From: UBA6614 sp002433235
GTDB taxonomy: Bacteria; Verrucomicrobiota; Verrucomicrobiia; Limisphaerales; UBA1100
Direction of reading: 5' to 3'
NCBI GenBank assembly: GCA_002433235.1
Contig: DJHS01000047.1
Span: 1 to 64,000, forward strand
DNA length: 64,000 nt
Shown here piece after piece: positions 51,435-60,084 of the stretch (the stretch's first letter is position 1; each line of letters starts with the position of its first letter). Made by a program: the position numbers and the translations under genes. Under the pieces are notes generated by a model that made no database searches, was not told the DNA's origin, and saw only the letters and a list, made by a program, of their open reading frames with translations.

Positions 51435-52727
51435 TTAAATAAACAACCCTGCGATGCAGGCATTAATGTAGCTGACGAGCACGCCGCCGGCCATGGCACG
51501 GAGGCCGAATTGGGCGAGATCTTTGCGGCGTTCGGATGCGAGTGAGCCGATGCCTCCGATTTGGATGGCGATGCTGGCGAAATTGGCAAATCCGCAAATG
51601 GCATAAGTGGTGATATAAAAACTGCGCTCATGTGCCAGCGTGGTGATTTCGGGATTGGTCAGTGCCTTAAAGCCCATGAATTCATTGAGCACGATTCGCT
51701 CGCCGAGCACCTGCCCGACGGCGGTGCAGTCTTCCCAAGGAACTCCCATCAGAAAAGCAAAAGGTGCGTTGAGCCAGCCGAGGATGTTTTGAAAGGTGTA
51801 TGTGCTTTCCGTAGCCACACCGATCCATTGCTGGGGCTGGGCGATGAGGATGTTTAAGAGCGCTACTACGGCGGTGAAGGCGATCAGCATAGCCAGTACG
51901 TTGATGGTGAGCTTCATTCCGTCGCCGGCACCTTGGCAAAGGGCATCGAGTATGTTGGAGGTCTCAGGCTTTACCTCAGCGGTGGCCCCATGAGCGGTGG
52001 GGCTTGTTTCAGACTCGGGCAGGAGAATTTTGCCCATCAGCAATGCCACTGGCGCAGCCATCACTGAGGCGGTGAGTAGGTGGCCGGCCATGTCGAGGTA
52101 GCCGGCGGTTTTGCCGAAGCTTGCATATACGGCAAATACGCCTCCGGCGATGGTGGACATGCCAGCCACCATCATGGTCATGATTTCGCTGCGTGTCATA
52201 CCCTTGAGGTAGGGCTTGATGACCAAGGGCGCCTCGGTTTGGCCCATGAATACGTTGGCGGCGCTGCAGAGGCTTTCGCTGCCACTGGTGCCGAGGAGGC
52301 GGCGCATTACCCACGCCATGCCGCGCACGATGTGTTGCAGGATGCCGAGGTGGTAAAGCAGGCTTGAGACGGTGGCCACGAGGATGATGGTACCAGCGAT
52401 GATGATGGCGACCAACGCGCCGGTGTCGTCACGGCTGTCGCCAATTTTACCGAATGCTTCGCCCATCTCTCCGTGGTTGGCCAAAGGGCCGAAAACCAGT
52501 GAGGTGCCGGCTTCGGCGGCATCCAGTAGTTTTTGGACAGCGGTCTTGGCGAAAGAAAAAATTTTTTCGCCCACGGGTGTTTTGAGCATAAATAGCGCCA
52601 GCGCCAACTGCAGGCCAATTCCCGAGAGCACGATGCGCCATGGGAATCGATCTCTTCGCAGCGAGATGCCCCATGCCATGGCAAGGAATGCCACCAGCCC
52701 GAGCAGGCTCATTAATCGTAAGTCCAC
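51435..52727 (-). CDS. Concentrative nucleoside transporter (CNT/NupC family)
   Basis: 430 residues, about ten membrane segments. CNT signatures: FGPLANHGE, SLLYHLGILQHIVRGMAW, VFMGQTEAPLVIKPYL, MTMMVAGMSTIAGGVFAVY, LGERIVLNEFMGF and ITTYAICGFANFASIAIQIGG. It should import nucleosides with sodium or proton. It is the last gene of the minus-strand operon that begins with the CPBP protease, 43 bases after the DUF368 gene. Confidence 0.95.
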   Translation of the reverse strand: MDLRLMSLLGLVAFLAMAWGISLRRDRFPWRIVLSGIGLQLALALFMLKTPVGEKIFSFAKTAVQKLLDAAEAGTSLVFGPLANHGEMGEAFGKIGDSRDDTGALVAIIIAGTIILVATVSSLLYHLGILQHIVRGMAWVMRRLLGTSGSESLCSAANVFMGQTEAPLVIKPYLKGMTRSEIMTMMVAGMSTIAGGVFAVYASFGKTAGYLDMAGHLLTASVMAAPVALLMGKILLPESETSPTAHGATAEVKPETSNILDALCQGAGDGMKLTINVLAMLIAFTAVVALLNILIAQPQQWIGVATESTYTFQNILGWLNAPFAFLMGVPWEDCTAVGQVLGERIVLNEFMGFKALTNPEITTLAHERSFYITTYAICGFANFASIAIQIGGIGSLASERRKDLAQFGLRAMAGGVLVSYINACIAGLFI

Positions 52728-52770
52728 TGCGGTCTTAATAGTTTATCTGGGCGGCATGGACAAGGGCGGG

Positions 52771-53721
52771 CTATTCACCGGCGGTTGACTTTGGCTCTTC
52801 GGGTTTTGGATCAGCGAAGAATTCCAGAAGCGGCACGATACCGACTCCTGCGAGCATGATCAGCGCGAGATGGCCGGTGTGCGGGCTAAAGTCAGGGGGA
52901 TACCATTGATATCCAATCAGGATGGGCTTTCCTTCGCGCAGGATTATTTCACCGTTTTCGCCCATGAGATGTTTTTTGAGTTTCCAAGGCCATATGATGA
53001 GCAAGGAGCCAGCAACGAACCCCGTGAGCACCGAAAGGGTGGCATGACGCCATTTCTCGAGAATATAAGACAGTGCGCGTGAGAAGGCCATGAGGCCGAA
53101 AGCACAGCCGAGGGCAAAGGGGGCAAGTACAGAAATGTTGAATGAACCGATGGCGTTCATGATGAGAAGGAAGTTGCCCATGAGGAGGAGAATGAATGAG
53201 CCAGAGATGCCGGGGAGAATCATGGCGCTCATGGCAACGGTTCCACACAGGAAGACATACCAGGACGCGGGGTTAGGGCCGGCGTGTCGAAGGAAAACAA
53301 TGCTGATGGCGAGGCCGACTCCGACGGCAAAGAGAACGGCATGTTGAGCGTACCATCTTGGCACCCGGCGGCCAACGGAAAAGACAGAGGCGAGGATGAG
53401 CCCGAAGAAAAAGGCCAGGGTGAATTGTTCCTTTTCGTTCAGTACCTTTTCGAGAAGTTTGGCGAGGGTGAAGACGCTGGCGAGCAGGCCCACGCCGATG
53501 GCACAGACGAATGGGCCATTGACATGGTTGAAAGCTTTTCGGAATTCTCCTTTAAACAGCAATCGTGCTGACTGCCAGCCGAAGCTTTTTATGGTGGTGA
53601 TGAGTTCCTCGTAAATGCCGGTGATGAGCGCAATGGTGCCTCCGGAAACGCCAGGGATGACGTTGGCGGCCCCCATGGCTGCGCCCTTGATGATCAGGCT
53701 GATGAAACGCAACAGGGGCAT
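52771..53721 (-). CDS. DUF368 (PopT-like) membrane protein, probable undecaprenyl-phosphate translocase
   Basis: 316 residues and about eight membrane helices. The DUF368 signature is GAAMGAANVIPGVSGGTIAL near the start, repeated in inverted topology as MSAMILPGISGSFILLLMGN. The family includes PopT, which flips undecaprenyl phosphate back across the membrane for cell-wall synthesis. It starts 3 bases after alr, another peptidoglycan gene, which supports that role. Direct evidence for substrate is not in the sequence. Confidence 0.85.
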   Translation of the reverse strand: MPLLRFISLIIKGAAMGAANVIPGVSGGTIALITGIYEELITTIKSFGWQSARLLFKGEFRKAFNHVNGPFVCAIGVGLLASVFTLAKLLEKVLNEKEQFTLAFFFGLILASVFSVGRRVPRWYAQHAVLFAVGVGLAISIVFLRHAGPNPASWYVFLCGTVAMSAMILPGISGSFILLLMGNFLLIMNAIGSFNISVLAPFALGCAFGLMAFSRALSYILEKWRHATLSVLTGFVAGSLLIIWPWKLKKHLMGENGEIILREGKPILIGYQWYPPDFSPHTGHLALIMLAGVGIVPLLEFFADPKPEEPKSTAGE

Positions 53722-53724
53722 GGA

Positions 53725-54873
53725 TCAGGCGGCTTGGTCTCCGCGGTACAGGCGAGGGACACGGTGGGTTATGGCGGTGAGGGTTTCCCAAGGGACAGTT
53801 GACGCCCACTGAGAAAGCTGGTTTGCGCTGATTTCCATTTTGCCCTGATGGCCAATCAGCGTGGCTTCATCGCCCGGGTTTGGAGTTTGTACGCGCGAGA
53901 CGTCGGCCAGCATTTGGTCCATGGTGATGCAGCCGAGGATGGGGCATTGTTTGCCGCCGATTAGCACGCGAGCTTCGCGATGGGCGGAGCGGAGGTAGCC
54001 GTCGCCATAGCCCGCGGTGAGCGTGGCTACGCGCATGCGCCGTTGTGCGATGTAAGAACGACCATAGCTGAGGGTTGTGCCCTTGGGAATTTCCTTGATC
54101 AGGGAGATGCGGCACTTCCAAGCAAGCGCAGGGTGAAGATGGCGTTTTAGGGCGGCAGCCGGGCGGCGTCGCCCCGAGGGGAGAACGCCGTACACCAATA
54201 GCCCGGGCCGGACAAGGTTGTGCATAGACTGGGGCTCGTGAAGCAGTGCGGCGCTGTTGTTGGCATGGAAGTGGCTGAAGTGATGGCCCGCGGCGGTCAG
54301 TTGTTTTGCAAGTCTTTGAAACTGGGTGCGTTGTTTACGCGTGAAAGTGGCGTCGTTCTCACCGTCAGCGTAGTGGGTGTAGAGTCCGACAGCGTTAAGG
54401 TTGGGCAGTCGCTTGATTTCATCCAGCAGCGCGGGCATCTGTTCGGGGGGGGCGCCCAGTCGGCCCATGCCGGTGTCTACCTTCACATGGGCGCTGACAG
54501 TGCGCTTGAGTTTGCGGGCCATGCGCGAGAAGCGGCGGGCTTCCTCAGACGTGGACAAGGTGGGCATTACATTGTCCTTGATGGCGCGCTCGGTTTCGTC
54601 GGGAAGACATGCGCCAAGCATGAGGATGGGCCAGCCGCGGCCAACGGCCCGAATGTTCCGGGCTTCGTTAAGATTGGCCACGCCAAAAATATCGGTCCCG
54701 GCCTGCATGAGCAGTGCGGCGATCTGTCGCAGACCATGGCCATAGGCGTCGGCTTTAACCACGGTCATCAGCGAGCACTCCGGGCCGATGCGGTGGCGTA
54801 GCCACGCGAGGTTGCTGCGCAGAGCGTCGAGGTCAATTTCAGCCCAGCATCGATGGGAGAAGCTCACGGGCAA
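53725..54873 (-). CDS. alr: Alanine racemase
   Basis: PLP enzyme making D-alanine for peptidoglycan. It has CWAEIDLDALRSNL at the start, VVKADAYGHG with the PLP lysine, HVKVDTGMGRLG, HANNSAALL, VRPGLLVYGVLPSG, TLSYGRSY with the catalytic tyrosine, and LGCITMDQMLADVS. At 382 residues it is of normal size. The listed TTG start could be replaced by GTG at 54867, and neither has a strong ribosome site. It lies between tsaB (40 bases) and DUF368 (3 bases). Confidence 0.95.
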   Translation of the reverse strand: MPVSFSHRCWAEIDLDALRSNLAWLRHRIGPECSLMTVVKADAYGHGLRQIAALLMQAGTDIFGVANLNEARNIRAVGRGWPILMLGACLPDETERAIKDNVMPTLSTSEEARRFSRMARKLKRTVSAHVKVDTGMGRLGAPPEQMPALLDEIKRLPNLNAVGLYTHYADGENDATFTRKQRTQFQRLAKQLTAAGHHFSHFHANNSAALLHEPQSMHNLVRPGLLVYGVLPSGRRRPAAALKRHLHPALAWKCRISLIKEIPKGTTLSYGRSYIAQRRMRVATLTAGYGDGYLRSAHREARVLIGGKQCPILGCITMDQMLADVSRVQTPNPGDEATLIGHQGKMEISANQLSQWASTVPWETLTAITHRVPRLYRGDQAA

Positions 54874-54913
54874 GATTTGCGAAGGCGCGTTGTGCTTGGC
54901 AAGTTTGGGTCAT

Positions 54914-55537
54914 TCACAGGGCGCGAGGTGGCGGCGCCTTTGTGAAATCAATGGACCTGATGTAGATCGGCTCGATGGGTTTGCATGGGGGAAACCGGGT
55001 TTGGCTGGCTGCCATTCTGGCGAGAGCCGCAGCGTCTGGATAGAGAGGGGTGCAGAAGGGAAAACCGGTGGCGTCGGGGCCATGGGCTTCCAATGTTGCG
55101 GCTTCTGATACGCCGATGATTTGCAGTGGGGCTGATTCTGTCTGTGAATCGTCGGTGAGTTTCCATGTGGTTTGGTAATACTCATGGCGCTGGGCATCGA
55201 TGATGAAATGCACCTTCCCACGAATTCCGTTGGTGCGGGCGGTGGAGGCGAGGATTTCGGCACTGCTGGTGGTATAAAGGTTGATATCGTTTGCGAATTG
55301 CCATCCTTGTGCGGTGGCAATGGCGGATCGGATTCCTGTGTAGCTTCCAGGGCCAATTCCCAAGGCAATTGTTTCAACATGGGTTTGGTCGATGTCAGCT
55401 TCGCCCAAGGCTTGATCGACAAGCATCAGGGGGGATTGGCTGACTTCATTGGTCTCCACCTTAGCCAGTAAATTGGCACCATCAGCCACGGCCACGCTAC
55501 GTCGGCGACTACTGAATTCAAGAGCCAAAATCTTCAT
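54914..55537 (-). CDS. tsaB: tRNA threonylcarbamoyladenosine biosynthesis protein TsaB
   Basis: 207 residues of the TsaD-like ASKHA fold without its own catalytic metal site. Motifs are ILALEFSSRRRSVAVAD, ALGIGPGSYTGIRSAIATAQGW and IIDAQRHEYYQ. TsaB is the scaffold that joins TsaD and TsaE in forming t6A37 of tRNA. Its start overlaps the end of tsaE by 20 bases, so the two subunits are translated together. TsaD and TsaC are not in the window. Confidence 0.95.
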   Translation of the reverse strand: MKILALEFSSRRRSVAVADGANLLAKVETNEVSQSPLMLVDQALGEADIDQTHVETIALGIGPGSYTGIRSAIATAQGWQFANDINLYTTSSAEILASTARTNGIRGKVHFIIDAQRHEYYQTTWKLTDDSQTESAPLQIIGVSEAATLEAHGPDATGFPFCTPLYPDAAALARMAASQTRFPPCKPIEPIYIRSIDFTKAPPPRAL

Positions 55538-55946
55538 GCTCAATGCGGCGTTCGGTTTCGCCGGTCTGGGTTAGTCGAACGTGCCGATATTTTGGGGGAC
55601 GGGGGCCTGTCCATCGGTCGATCCATTCTATGACGGAAATGCCCGTTGGATCGAAGTATGGCTCGAGCCCGGCGGCCAGAATCTGGGTGTCATTTTCGAG
55701 GCGGTAAAAATCGAGATGATTCAGTGGCAGCTTGCCCTGATGTTCACATACGAGAGTGAAAGTGGGCGATGTGATTGGAGTGGCGATCCCCAAGCCGAGA
55801 GCGATGCCCTTGACCAGTTGTGTTTTGCCCGTGCCCAAATCGCCTTCCAGGCCAATGACCCAGCCGGGTTGGGCGAGTCGTGCCCACTCATTGCCAAGCG
55901 CTTGGGTTTCCTCGGGGTTATTTGAGATGGTCGTAACCTTTGACAT
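55518..55946 (-). CDS. tsaE: tRNA threonylcarbamoyladenosine biosynthesis ATPase TsaE
   Basis: 142 residues. The P-loop is EGDLGTGKTQLVKG, followed by ITSPTFTLVCEH (switch region), NHLDFYRLEN and VIEWIDRW, all characteristic of TsaE. It drives the TsaB-TsaD cycle in t6A synthesis. ATG 55946 was chosen from the usual start MSKVTTISNNPEET. The gene overlaps thiL by 29 bases and tsaB by 20, a tightly packed arrangement. Confidence 0.95.
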   Translation of the reverse strand: MSKVTTISNNPEETQALGNEWARLAQPGWVIGLEGDLGTGKTQLVKGIALGLGIATPITSPTFTLVCEHQGKLPLNHLDFYRLENDTQILAAGLEPYFDPTGISVIEWIDRWTGPRPPKYRHVRLTQTGETERRIEHEDFGS

Positions 55947-56844
55947 TGAGAGAGTGTGCGCCGTTTTCATCGCGCAGCGAAATGCCGGGTTTGCGAGTGA
56001 TTTTGCCAATGCACTTGAGCGGAAGTTCTCGGAAAGATTGTTTCCATTCGTCGTGCAGCGAGACTGCCTGTTTCGCAGGGAGGGTGAAGAGGAGTTCGTA
56101 ATCCTCACCGTCAGTCAAGGCGGCAAGGAGTGGGGTTTTGCCCGAAGGGTTGGCCCGCGAGTACTCCTTGGCGGCCTTGCTGATGGGGATGGCAGTGGTG
56201 AGTAGCTCCGCGCCAATTTGATCGTTGAGTAGATGGTGAAGGTCGGTGGCCAATCCATCGCTGAGATCGATCATGGCGTGGATGTCAAACCTGCCAGATA
56301 GCCAGTGGGATTCCTGCAGTCGAGGCATGAAGTCGAGGTGTTTACCAGCCAAGGAGCCGCCTAGTTCACCAGTAACAAATATGGCGTCTCCCGTCTGGCT
56401 ACCGGCTCGGGTGATAACGGTGGCGGGATCGCATCGGCCAATCAAGGACACCGAAATCAGGAGTTCACTGGTGCGGGTGGTTTCGCCTCCAACGATGAAG
56501 GTGTCGTGTTGGGCAGCCATTTCCTGCGCGCCTTGATAAATTGCGGCAAGCCGGGCCTCGTCAAAAATTTTGGGGAGTCCCAGGGTGATTAGTGCATGAG
56601 TGGGGTAGCCGGACATGGCCGCAATGTCTGAGAGCGGGCGGGCGATGGCTTTGCGGCCGATCAATTCTGGCCGGGTGTCAGCGGTGAAATGAATGCCTTC
56701 GACAATCGCATCTGTTTTGAAGAGGCAGAGGTCCTCGTTCTTTTGTGTGCTGATCACTGCGCAATCATCGCCTGGTCCCACATGCACGGAATCGTCACTG
56801 GGCAGCCCTTGGGTTAGCGTTCGGATGAGTTTTGCCTCACTCAT
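55918..56844 (-). CDS. thiL: Thiamine-monophosphate kinase
   Basis: 308 residues. Makes thiamine pyrophosphate from thiamine monophosphate and ATP. Motifs: VGPGDDCAVI (Mg/ATP aspartates), FKTDAIVEGIHF, LSDIAAMSGYP, IVGGETTRT, IDLSDGLATDLHHL and LTDGEDYELLFTLP. ATG 56844 matches the family start and overlaps the CPBP stop as ATGA. Thiamine supply links it to thiD at 821. No TPP riboswitch was found ahead of it. Confidence 0.95.
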   Translation of the reverse strand: MSEAKLIRTLTQGLPSDDSVHVGPGDDCAVISTQKNEDLCLFKTDAIVEGIHFTADTRPELIGRKAIARPLSDIAAMSGYPTHALITLGLPKIFDEARLAAIYQGAQEMAAQHDTFIVGGETTRTSELLISVSLIGRCDPATVITRAGSQTGDAIFVTGELGGSLAGKHLDFMPRLQESHWLSGRFDIHAMIDLSDGLATDLHHLLNDQIGAELLTTAIPISKAAKEYSRANPSGKTPLLAALTDGEDYELLFTLPAKQAVSLHDEWKQSFRELPLKCIGKITRKPGISLRDENGAHSLNVKGYDHLK

Positions 56845-57572
56845 GATGGAGGGATGATTTTTTCCAGCGGGATGATACCGCGGGCCAGCAAAACATTGCA
56901 GAGATTGAAGCCGGCGTGAGTAAGAACTGGGCACAGGAGGTTGCCGGTTTTTTCGTACTGCCATGTAAGGAGTAGGGCCAGGGCAAAAAGTGGCAGGGCG
57001 TTGAGTAGACTCAAATGGACGGCGGAAAAGAGAAAGGCTGGGGCACAATATGCCACCCAGCGCGGCACGGAAATACGGAGCGAGGGAAAGAGGATGCCGC
57101 GGAAGAGAATTTCTTCCACGAGTGGGGCTTGAATGACAGGCATGAGGCTGAAAAGCAGAATCTGGAAGGGGGTATCCATGGATTTCAATGTTTGGATGCT
57201 CTTCTGCGCTTCGACGGCGATGCCCATGCTTTTAAAGAAAAGATTGCAGCCCATTTGCAGGATGAACATGAGCGGGACAATGGCGAATCCGATAAAGAAG
57301 GCCGTCGGAAGGAGTTGGGCCAGTGGTCCTTTTTTAAGCCCCAGCACGGCGTCAAGACTCAGCTCATATTTGGACATCAGGATGCCGACAGCGCAGGCGG
57401 CATAGGCAAGAAAAACCACGGAATTGAGCAGAAAGTTGCCCAAGGAAAAGACAGGGGGTGGCGCATTGGCGGGGATTTGCGATTGGGCAAACTGTGCAAC
57501 CACAATGGACAGGACGAAGGGGCTGATGAGCAGCGCAGCTTCCCAGAGCTTCCATGGTTTTCGGTCAAGCAC
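56841..57572 (-). CDS. CPBP-family intramembrane glutamic protease
   Basis: 243 residues with about seven membrane helices. The catalytic motif PLVEEILFRGILFPSL holds the Glu-Glu and Arg, and the second site is AFLFSAVHLSLLNALP with a catalytic His; LTHAGFNLCNVLLA gives the third. The family includes Rce1-like proteases and bacteriocin-immunity proteins. Substrate is unknown. GTG 57572 is the first plausible start. It heads the operon with thiL, tsaE and tsaB and is divergent from rph. Confidence 0.9.
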   Translation of the reverse strand: MLDRKPWKLWEAALLISPFVLSIVVAQFAQSQIPANAPPPVFSLGNFLLNSVVFLAYAACAVGILMSKYELSLDAVLGLKKGPLAQLLPTAFFIGFAIVPLMFILQMGCNLFFKSMGIAVEAQKSIQTLKSMDTPFQILLFSLMPVIQAPLVEEILFRGILFPSLRISVPRWVAYCAPAFLFSAVHLSLLNALPLFALALLLTWQYEKTGNLLCPVLTHAGFNLCNVLLARGIIPLEKIIPPS

Positions 57573-57656
57573 GCGCCACGTTAGGATGGCTGGGGCATGT
57601 GGGGCGATGAAAAAGGTTGGGTTGCGGGCGGGGCGGCCCTAGACTCCGCGTCCTTC

Positions 57657-58403
57657 ATGACAGATACAACGATAACTGCTGGCCGGGTGGATGGCCGCGC
57701 CGATGATGAACTGCGGCCAGTTCGGTTCCGGAATGGAATCGCATCGCATGCAACGGGATCAACCCTCATCGAATGGGGCAATACCCATGTCATTTGTGCG
57801 GCGACCATCGAGGAATCCGTGCCTCGCTGGATGCAGGCGCAGGAAGTGGAAGGGGGCTGGGTGACGGCGGAGTATTCCATGTTGCCCTATTCCACTCATG
57901 ATCGGAAGAAACGTGATGTCACCAAGGGCAAACTGGACGGGCGATCGACGGAGATCCAGAGACTGATTGGGCGGTCCATGCGGGCGGCGGTGGATTTAAA
58001 AAAACTGGGCTCGCGCACCCTGTGGATTGACTGCGACGTGTTGCAAGCTGATGGAGGAACGAGGACAGCATCCATTACGGGCGCTTATGTGGCGGCAAGC
58101 TTGGCGGTGTCCAAGCTCATCGAGAATAGCTTGCTGACGGAAAGCCCAATGGTCAATGCGGTGGCCGCGGTTAGCGTGGGCGTTGTGGGCGGTCGGCCCA
58201 TGCTTGACCTGAACTATCCGGAAGATTCCGCCGCTGCAGTGGATATGAATCTGGTGATGACAGGGGCGGGGAATTTTGTGGAAATTCAAGGCACCGGGGA
58301 AGAGGCGACTTTTTCGGCGGATGAACTGACCGCGCTGCTGGCCCTGGGCCGCAAGGGGGTAGAGGATTTGAACGCCCTGCAAAAGTCGGCACTGGCCCGA
58401 TAG
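57657..58403 (+). CDS. rph: Ribonuclease PH
   Basis: 248 residues. Trims the 3' end of tRNA precursors using phosphate. Motifs: LRPVRFRNGIASHATGSTLI, GNTHVICAATIEESVP, WVTAEYSMLPYSTHDR, GRSTEIQRLIGRSMRAAVDL, CDVLQADGGTRTASITGAYV and LDLNYPEDSAAAVDMN, all in family order. ATG 57657 begins the normal protein. Its stop is 2 bases from the convergent Fur-family gene. Confidence 0.95.
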   Translation: MTDTTITAGRVDGRADDELRPVRFRNGIASHATGSTLIEWGNTHVICAATIEESVPRWMQAQEVEGGWVTAEYSMLPYSTHDRKKRDVTKGKLDGRSTEIQRLIGRSMRAAVDLKKLGSRTLWIDCDVLQADGGTRTASITGAYVAASLAVSKLIENSLLTESPMVNAVAAVSVGVVGGRPMLDLNYPEDSAAAVDMNLVMTGAGNFVEIQGTGEEATFSADELTALLALGRKGVEDLNALQKSALAR

Positions 58404-58405
58404 CG

Positions 58406-58807
58406 CTACTGGCATTCCGGGCAAAGGTCAAAAAACTCCAGCTTGTGCGTCAATGCGGTGAAACCGTTGCGGCGGGCGATCTTTCGCTCCAATTCACTGG
58501 GAAAGCATTCGTCAATCTCCACGACGCGGTCGCACTTGTGGCAAATCAAGTGATGATGGTGAGCGTTGTTGTCACCACAGATCAACTCGTAACGGGCGGT
58601 TCCATCACCAAAATCAAAACGCTTCACCAGTTTCAATTCTTCAAGCAGATGCATGGCTCGATAAACAGTGGCCAGATCGCAGGGTGAGGGCAGCGCGGCG
58701 TGGATTTCCCGGATAGTGCGGGGATGCTCATTGGTGCTCAGTGCGTCTAGAATATCCTGGCGCGGCCCGGTAATGCGCCGGTCGTCCTGACGCAGGCGAT
58801 GAGTCAA
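58406..58807 (-). CDS. Fur-family transcriptional regulator, probably zinc-responsive (Zur-like)
   Basis: 133 residues. The winged helix includes RTIREIHAALPSPCDLATVYRA-type sequence. The metal sites are the His-rich HHHHLICHKCDRVVEIDE and the C-terminal CPEC, which pairs with CHKC as the structural zinc site. Start is TTG 58807, since no ATG or GTG occurs between it and the upstream stop. It is the second gene of a pair with a ZIP transporter whose upstream palindrome resembles a Fur/Zur box, so zinc-dependent autoregulation is likely. Fur or another metal is possible. Confidence 0.85.
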   Translation of the reverse strand: MTHRLRQDDRRITGPRQDILDALSTNEHPRTIREIHAALPSPCDLATVYRAMHLLEELKLVKRFDFGDGTARYELICGDNNAHHHHLICHKCDRVVEIDECFPSELERKIARRNGFTALTHKLEFFDLCPECQ

Positions 58808-58834
58808 TTGATGTAGCGATTCGCTGCGCCATTC

Positions 58835-59584
58835 CTAGTGCTGATGAGTTGAAAACGCCACGGTGCCGGCGGCAAGAATGGCTCCGAGGGCAATAGCAAT
58901 TCCTTTTTGCCGGTTTACCCGGTGGCCTTCCTCGCTCTCGAAGAGAATGGTGGTCGACACATGCATGAAAATGCCAATGACGATTGCAAGCAGCCAGTGA
59001 TGGCGCCCAGCAAGGAAGGGCAGATTCCCGGCCAATGCGCCCAGCGGAGCCATGACGGCAAATATTCCGAAGAGAATCCAGACTCGCGATTTTGTAATGC
59101 CGCTCTGCTGGAGCATGGCCAACAACACAATGGCAACAGGAAATTTGTGAATGGCAATTGCAGCCAGCAACAGGGAGGGATTGTACTCGTGCAAATGATC
59201 ATGGGCGTGCGCGTGTGCATGAGAATCCGCGCCGAGGGGTGTTGCCTCCAAGAATGCGTGAATGCACAACCCCATCAACATGCTGTAGGGAAGCGGTCCA
59301 TGAGGGGGGTGGGAGTGGCCGTGCTCCAAGCCCCGAGAAAAATTCTCCAAAATGATTTGCACAAAAAATCCCGCGAGAATGAAAGCCCCAATTTGCCAAT
59401 GTGGTTCCTTGGTGCTCGCAAACACCTCGGGCATAAGGTGCAGGCAGGTCAGGCCAATCAGGTAGGCGCCCGAAAAGGCGGTGAGCAGCTTTAAGTTGCG
59501 CGTTTCACCCAAACGACTGAAGGCAATCGCAGCGGCGCCGGCAAGCACAGATACAATGAGAATCAGGATTTGAAGTCCAAACAT
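58835..59584 (-). CDS. ZIP-family metal transporter
   Basis: 249 residues with about eight helices. The ZIP metal path is seen in GLCIHAFLEATPLG and AIAIHKFPVAIVLLAML, and a cytoplasmic His cluster, HAHAHAHDHLHE, lies between helices; GLEHGHSHPPHG is a second His-rich loop. Uptake of zinc or another divalent metal is expected. ATG 59584 lies directly next to a 19-bp palindrome. Followed 27 bases later by the Fur-family gene. Confidence 0.9.
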   Translation of the reverse strand: MFGLQILILIVSVLAGAAAIAFSRLGETRNLKLLTAFSGAYLIGLTCLHLMPEVFASTKEPHWQIGAFILAGFFVQIILENFSRGLEHGHSHPPHGPLPYSMLMGLCIHAFLEATPLGADSHAHAHAHDHLHEYNPSLLLAAIAIHKFPVAIVLLAMLQQSGITKSRVWILFGIFAVMAPLGALAGNLPFLAGRHHWLLAIVIGIFMHVSTTILFESEEGHRVNRQKGIAIALGAILAAGTVAFSTHQH

Positions 59585-59585
59585 T

Positions 59586-59604
59586 ATTGCAAATTATTTG
59601 CAAT
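59586..59604. promoter_or_regulatory. Fur/Zur-type operator (9-1-9 palindrome)
   Basis: ATTGCAAAT-T-ATTTGCAAT is perfectly symmetric and ends 1 base before the ZIP start codon. The 9-1-9 form is that of Fur-family boxes. Overlap with the ribosome-binding region suggests the promoter lies within it or that the message has almost no leader. Confidence 0.75.
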
Positions 59605-59615
59605 TATGTGGCAGC

Positions 59616-59639
59616 AAAAAACCCGCCTGAAGCGGCGGG
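59616..59639 (-). terminator. Rho-independent terminator after rpsR
   Basis: On the minus strand CCCGCC and GGCGGG pair around a 6-nt loop and are followed by six T. It lies 12 bases after the rpsR stop and ends the dksA-like/rpmG/rpsR transcript. Confidence 0.85.
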
Positions 59640-59651
59640 CGGAAATGCCGG

Positions 59652-59909
59652 TTATTTCATCAGCAACATTTGGCGTGCGCGCTTGATGGAGCGGGTCAAG
59701 CGCCGTTGATAGTGCGCGGGCAGACCGGTGTATTTGCGCGGAAGAATGCGGCCCTCGTCAGTGACGTAGCGGCGCAGCAGGTCGGCATTCTTTGGGTCAA
59801 GCTGGTCGATTGTAAAATCGACTTGCGGGCGGGGACGAGCCACGCGGCGGTCGGTTCCGCCAGTGCGGCGGCCGCGCGGGGTGCGGTCGGTGTTGGTTTT
59901 GCGTGCCAT
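59652..59909 (-). CDS. rpsR: Small-subunit ribosomal protein bS18
   Basis: 85 residues. The conserved S18 core is DFTIDQLDPKNADLLRRYVTDEGRILPRKYTGL, followed by HYQRRLTRSIKRARQM. The N-terminal tail is basic and Arg/Thr-rich. It starts 1 base after the rpmG stop, so the two are co-translated. The usual partner rpsF is not adjacent. Confidence 0.97.
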   Translation of the reverse strand: MARKTNTDRTPRGRRTGGTDRRVARPRPQVDFTIDQLDPKNADLLRRYVTDEGRILPRKYTGLPAHYQRRLTRSIKRARQMLLMK

Positions 59910-59910
59910 G

Positions 59911-60078
59911 TTACTTGATCTCGCGGTGCACGGTGTGGCGCCGCAGGAAAGGGTTATATTTTTTCTTCTCCACGCGCTCGGTCTGGAGTTTCTTGTTGCG
60001 CGTGGTCATGTAGCGCGAAGGTGGCTTGCCTTCGTTCTTCGCTTCAGTGCATTCAAGGGTGACGATTTCGCGTGGCAT
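59911..60078 (-). CDS. rpmG: Large-subunit ribosomal protein bL33
   Basis: 55 residues, beginning MPREIVTLECTEAK and containing SRYMTTRNKKLQTERVE followed by KKKYNPFLRRHTVHREIK. One Cys remains of the four zinc cysteines found in the C+ form, so this is the zinc-independent (C-) type. It lies 6 bases after the DksA-like gene and directly before rpsR. Confidence 0.95.
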   Translation of the reverse strand: MPREIVTLECTEAKNEGKPPSRYMTTRNKKLQTERVEKKKYNPFLRRHTVHREIK

Positions 60079-60084
60079 GATGTT

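Noticed and set aside
49249..51438. 729-codon plus-strand open frame
   Set aside because: It lies exactly opposite the PVC cytochrome gene, which has signal peptide, domains and haem motif. The plus frame has no recognisable domain.
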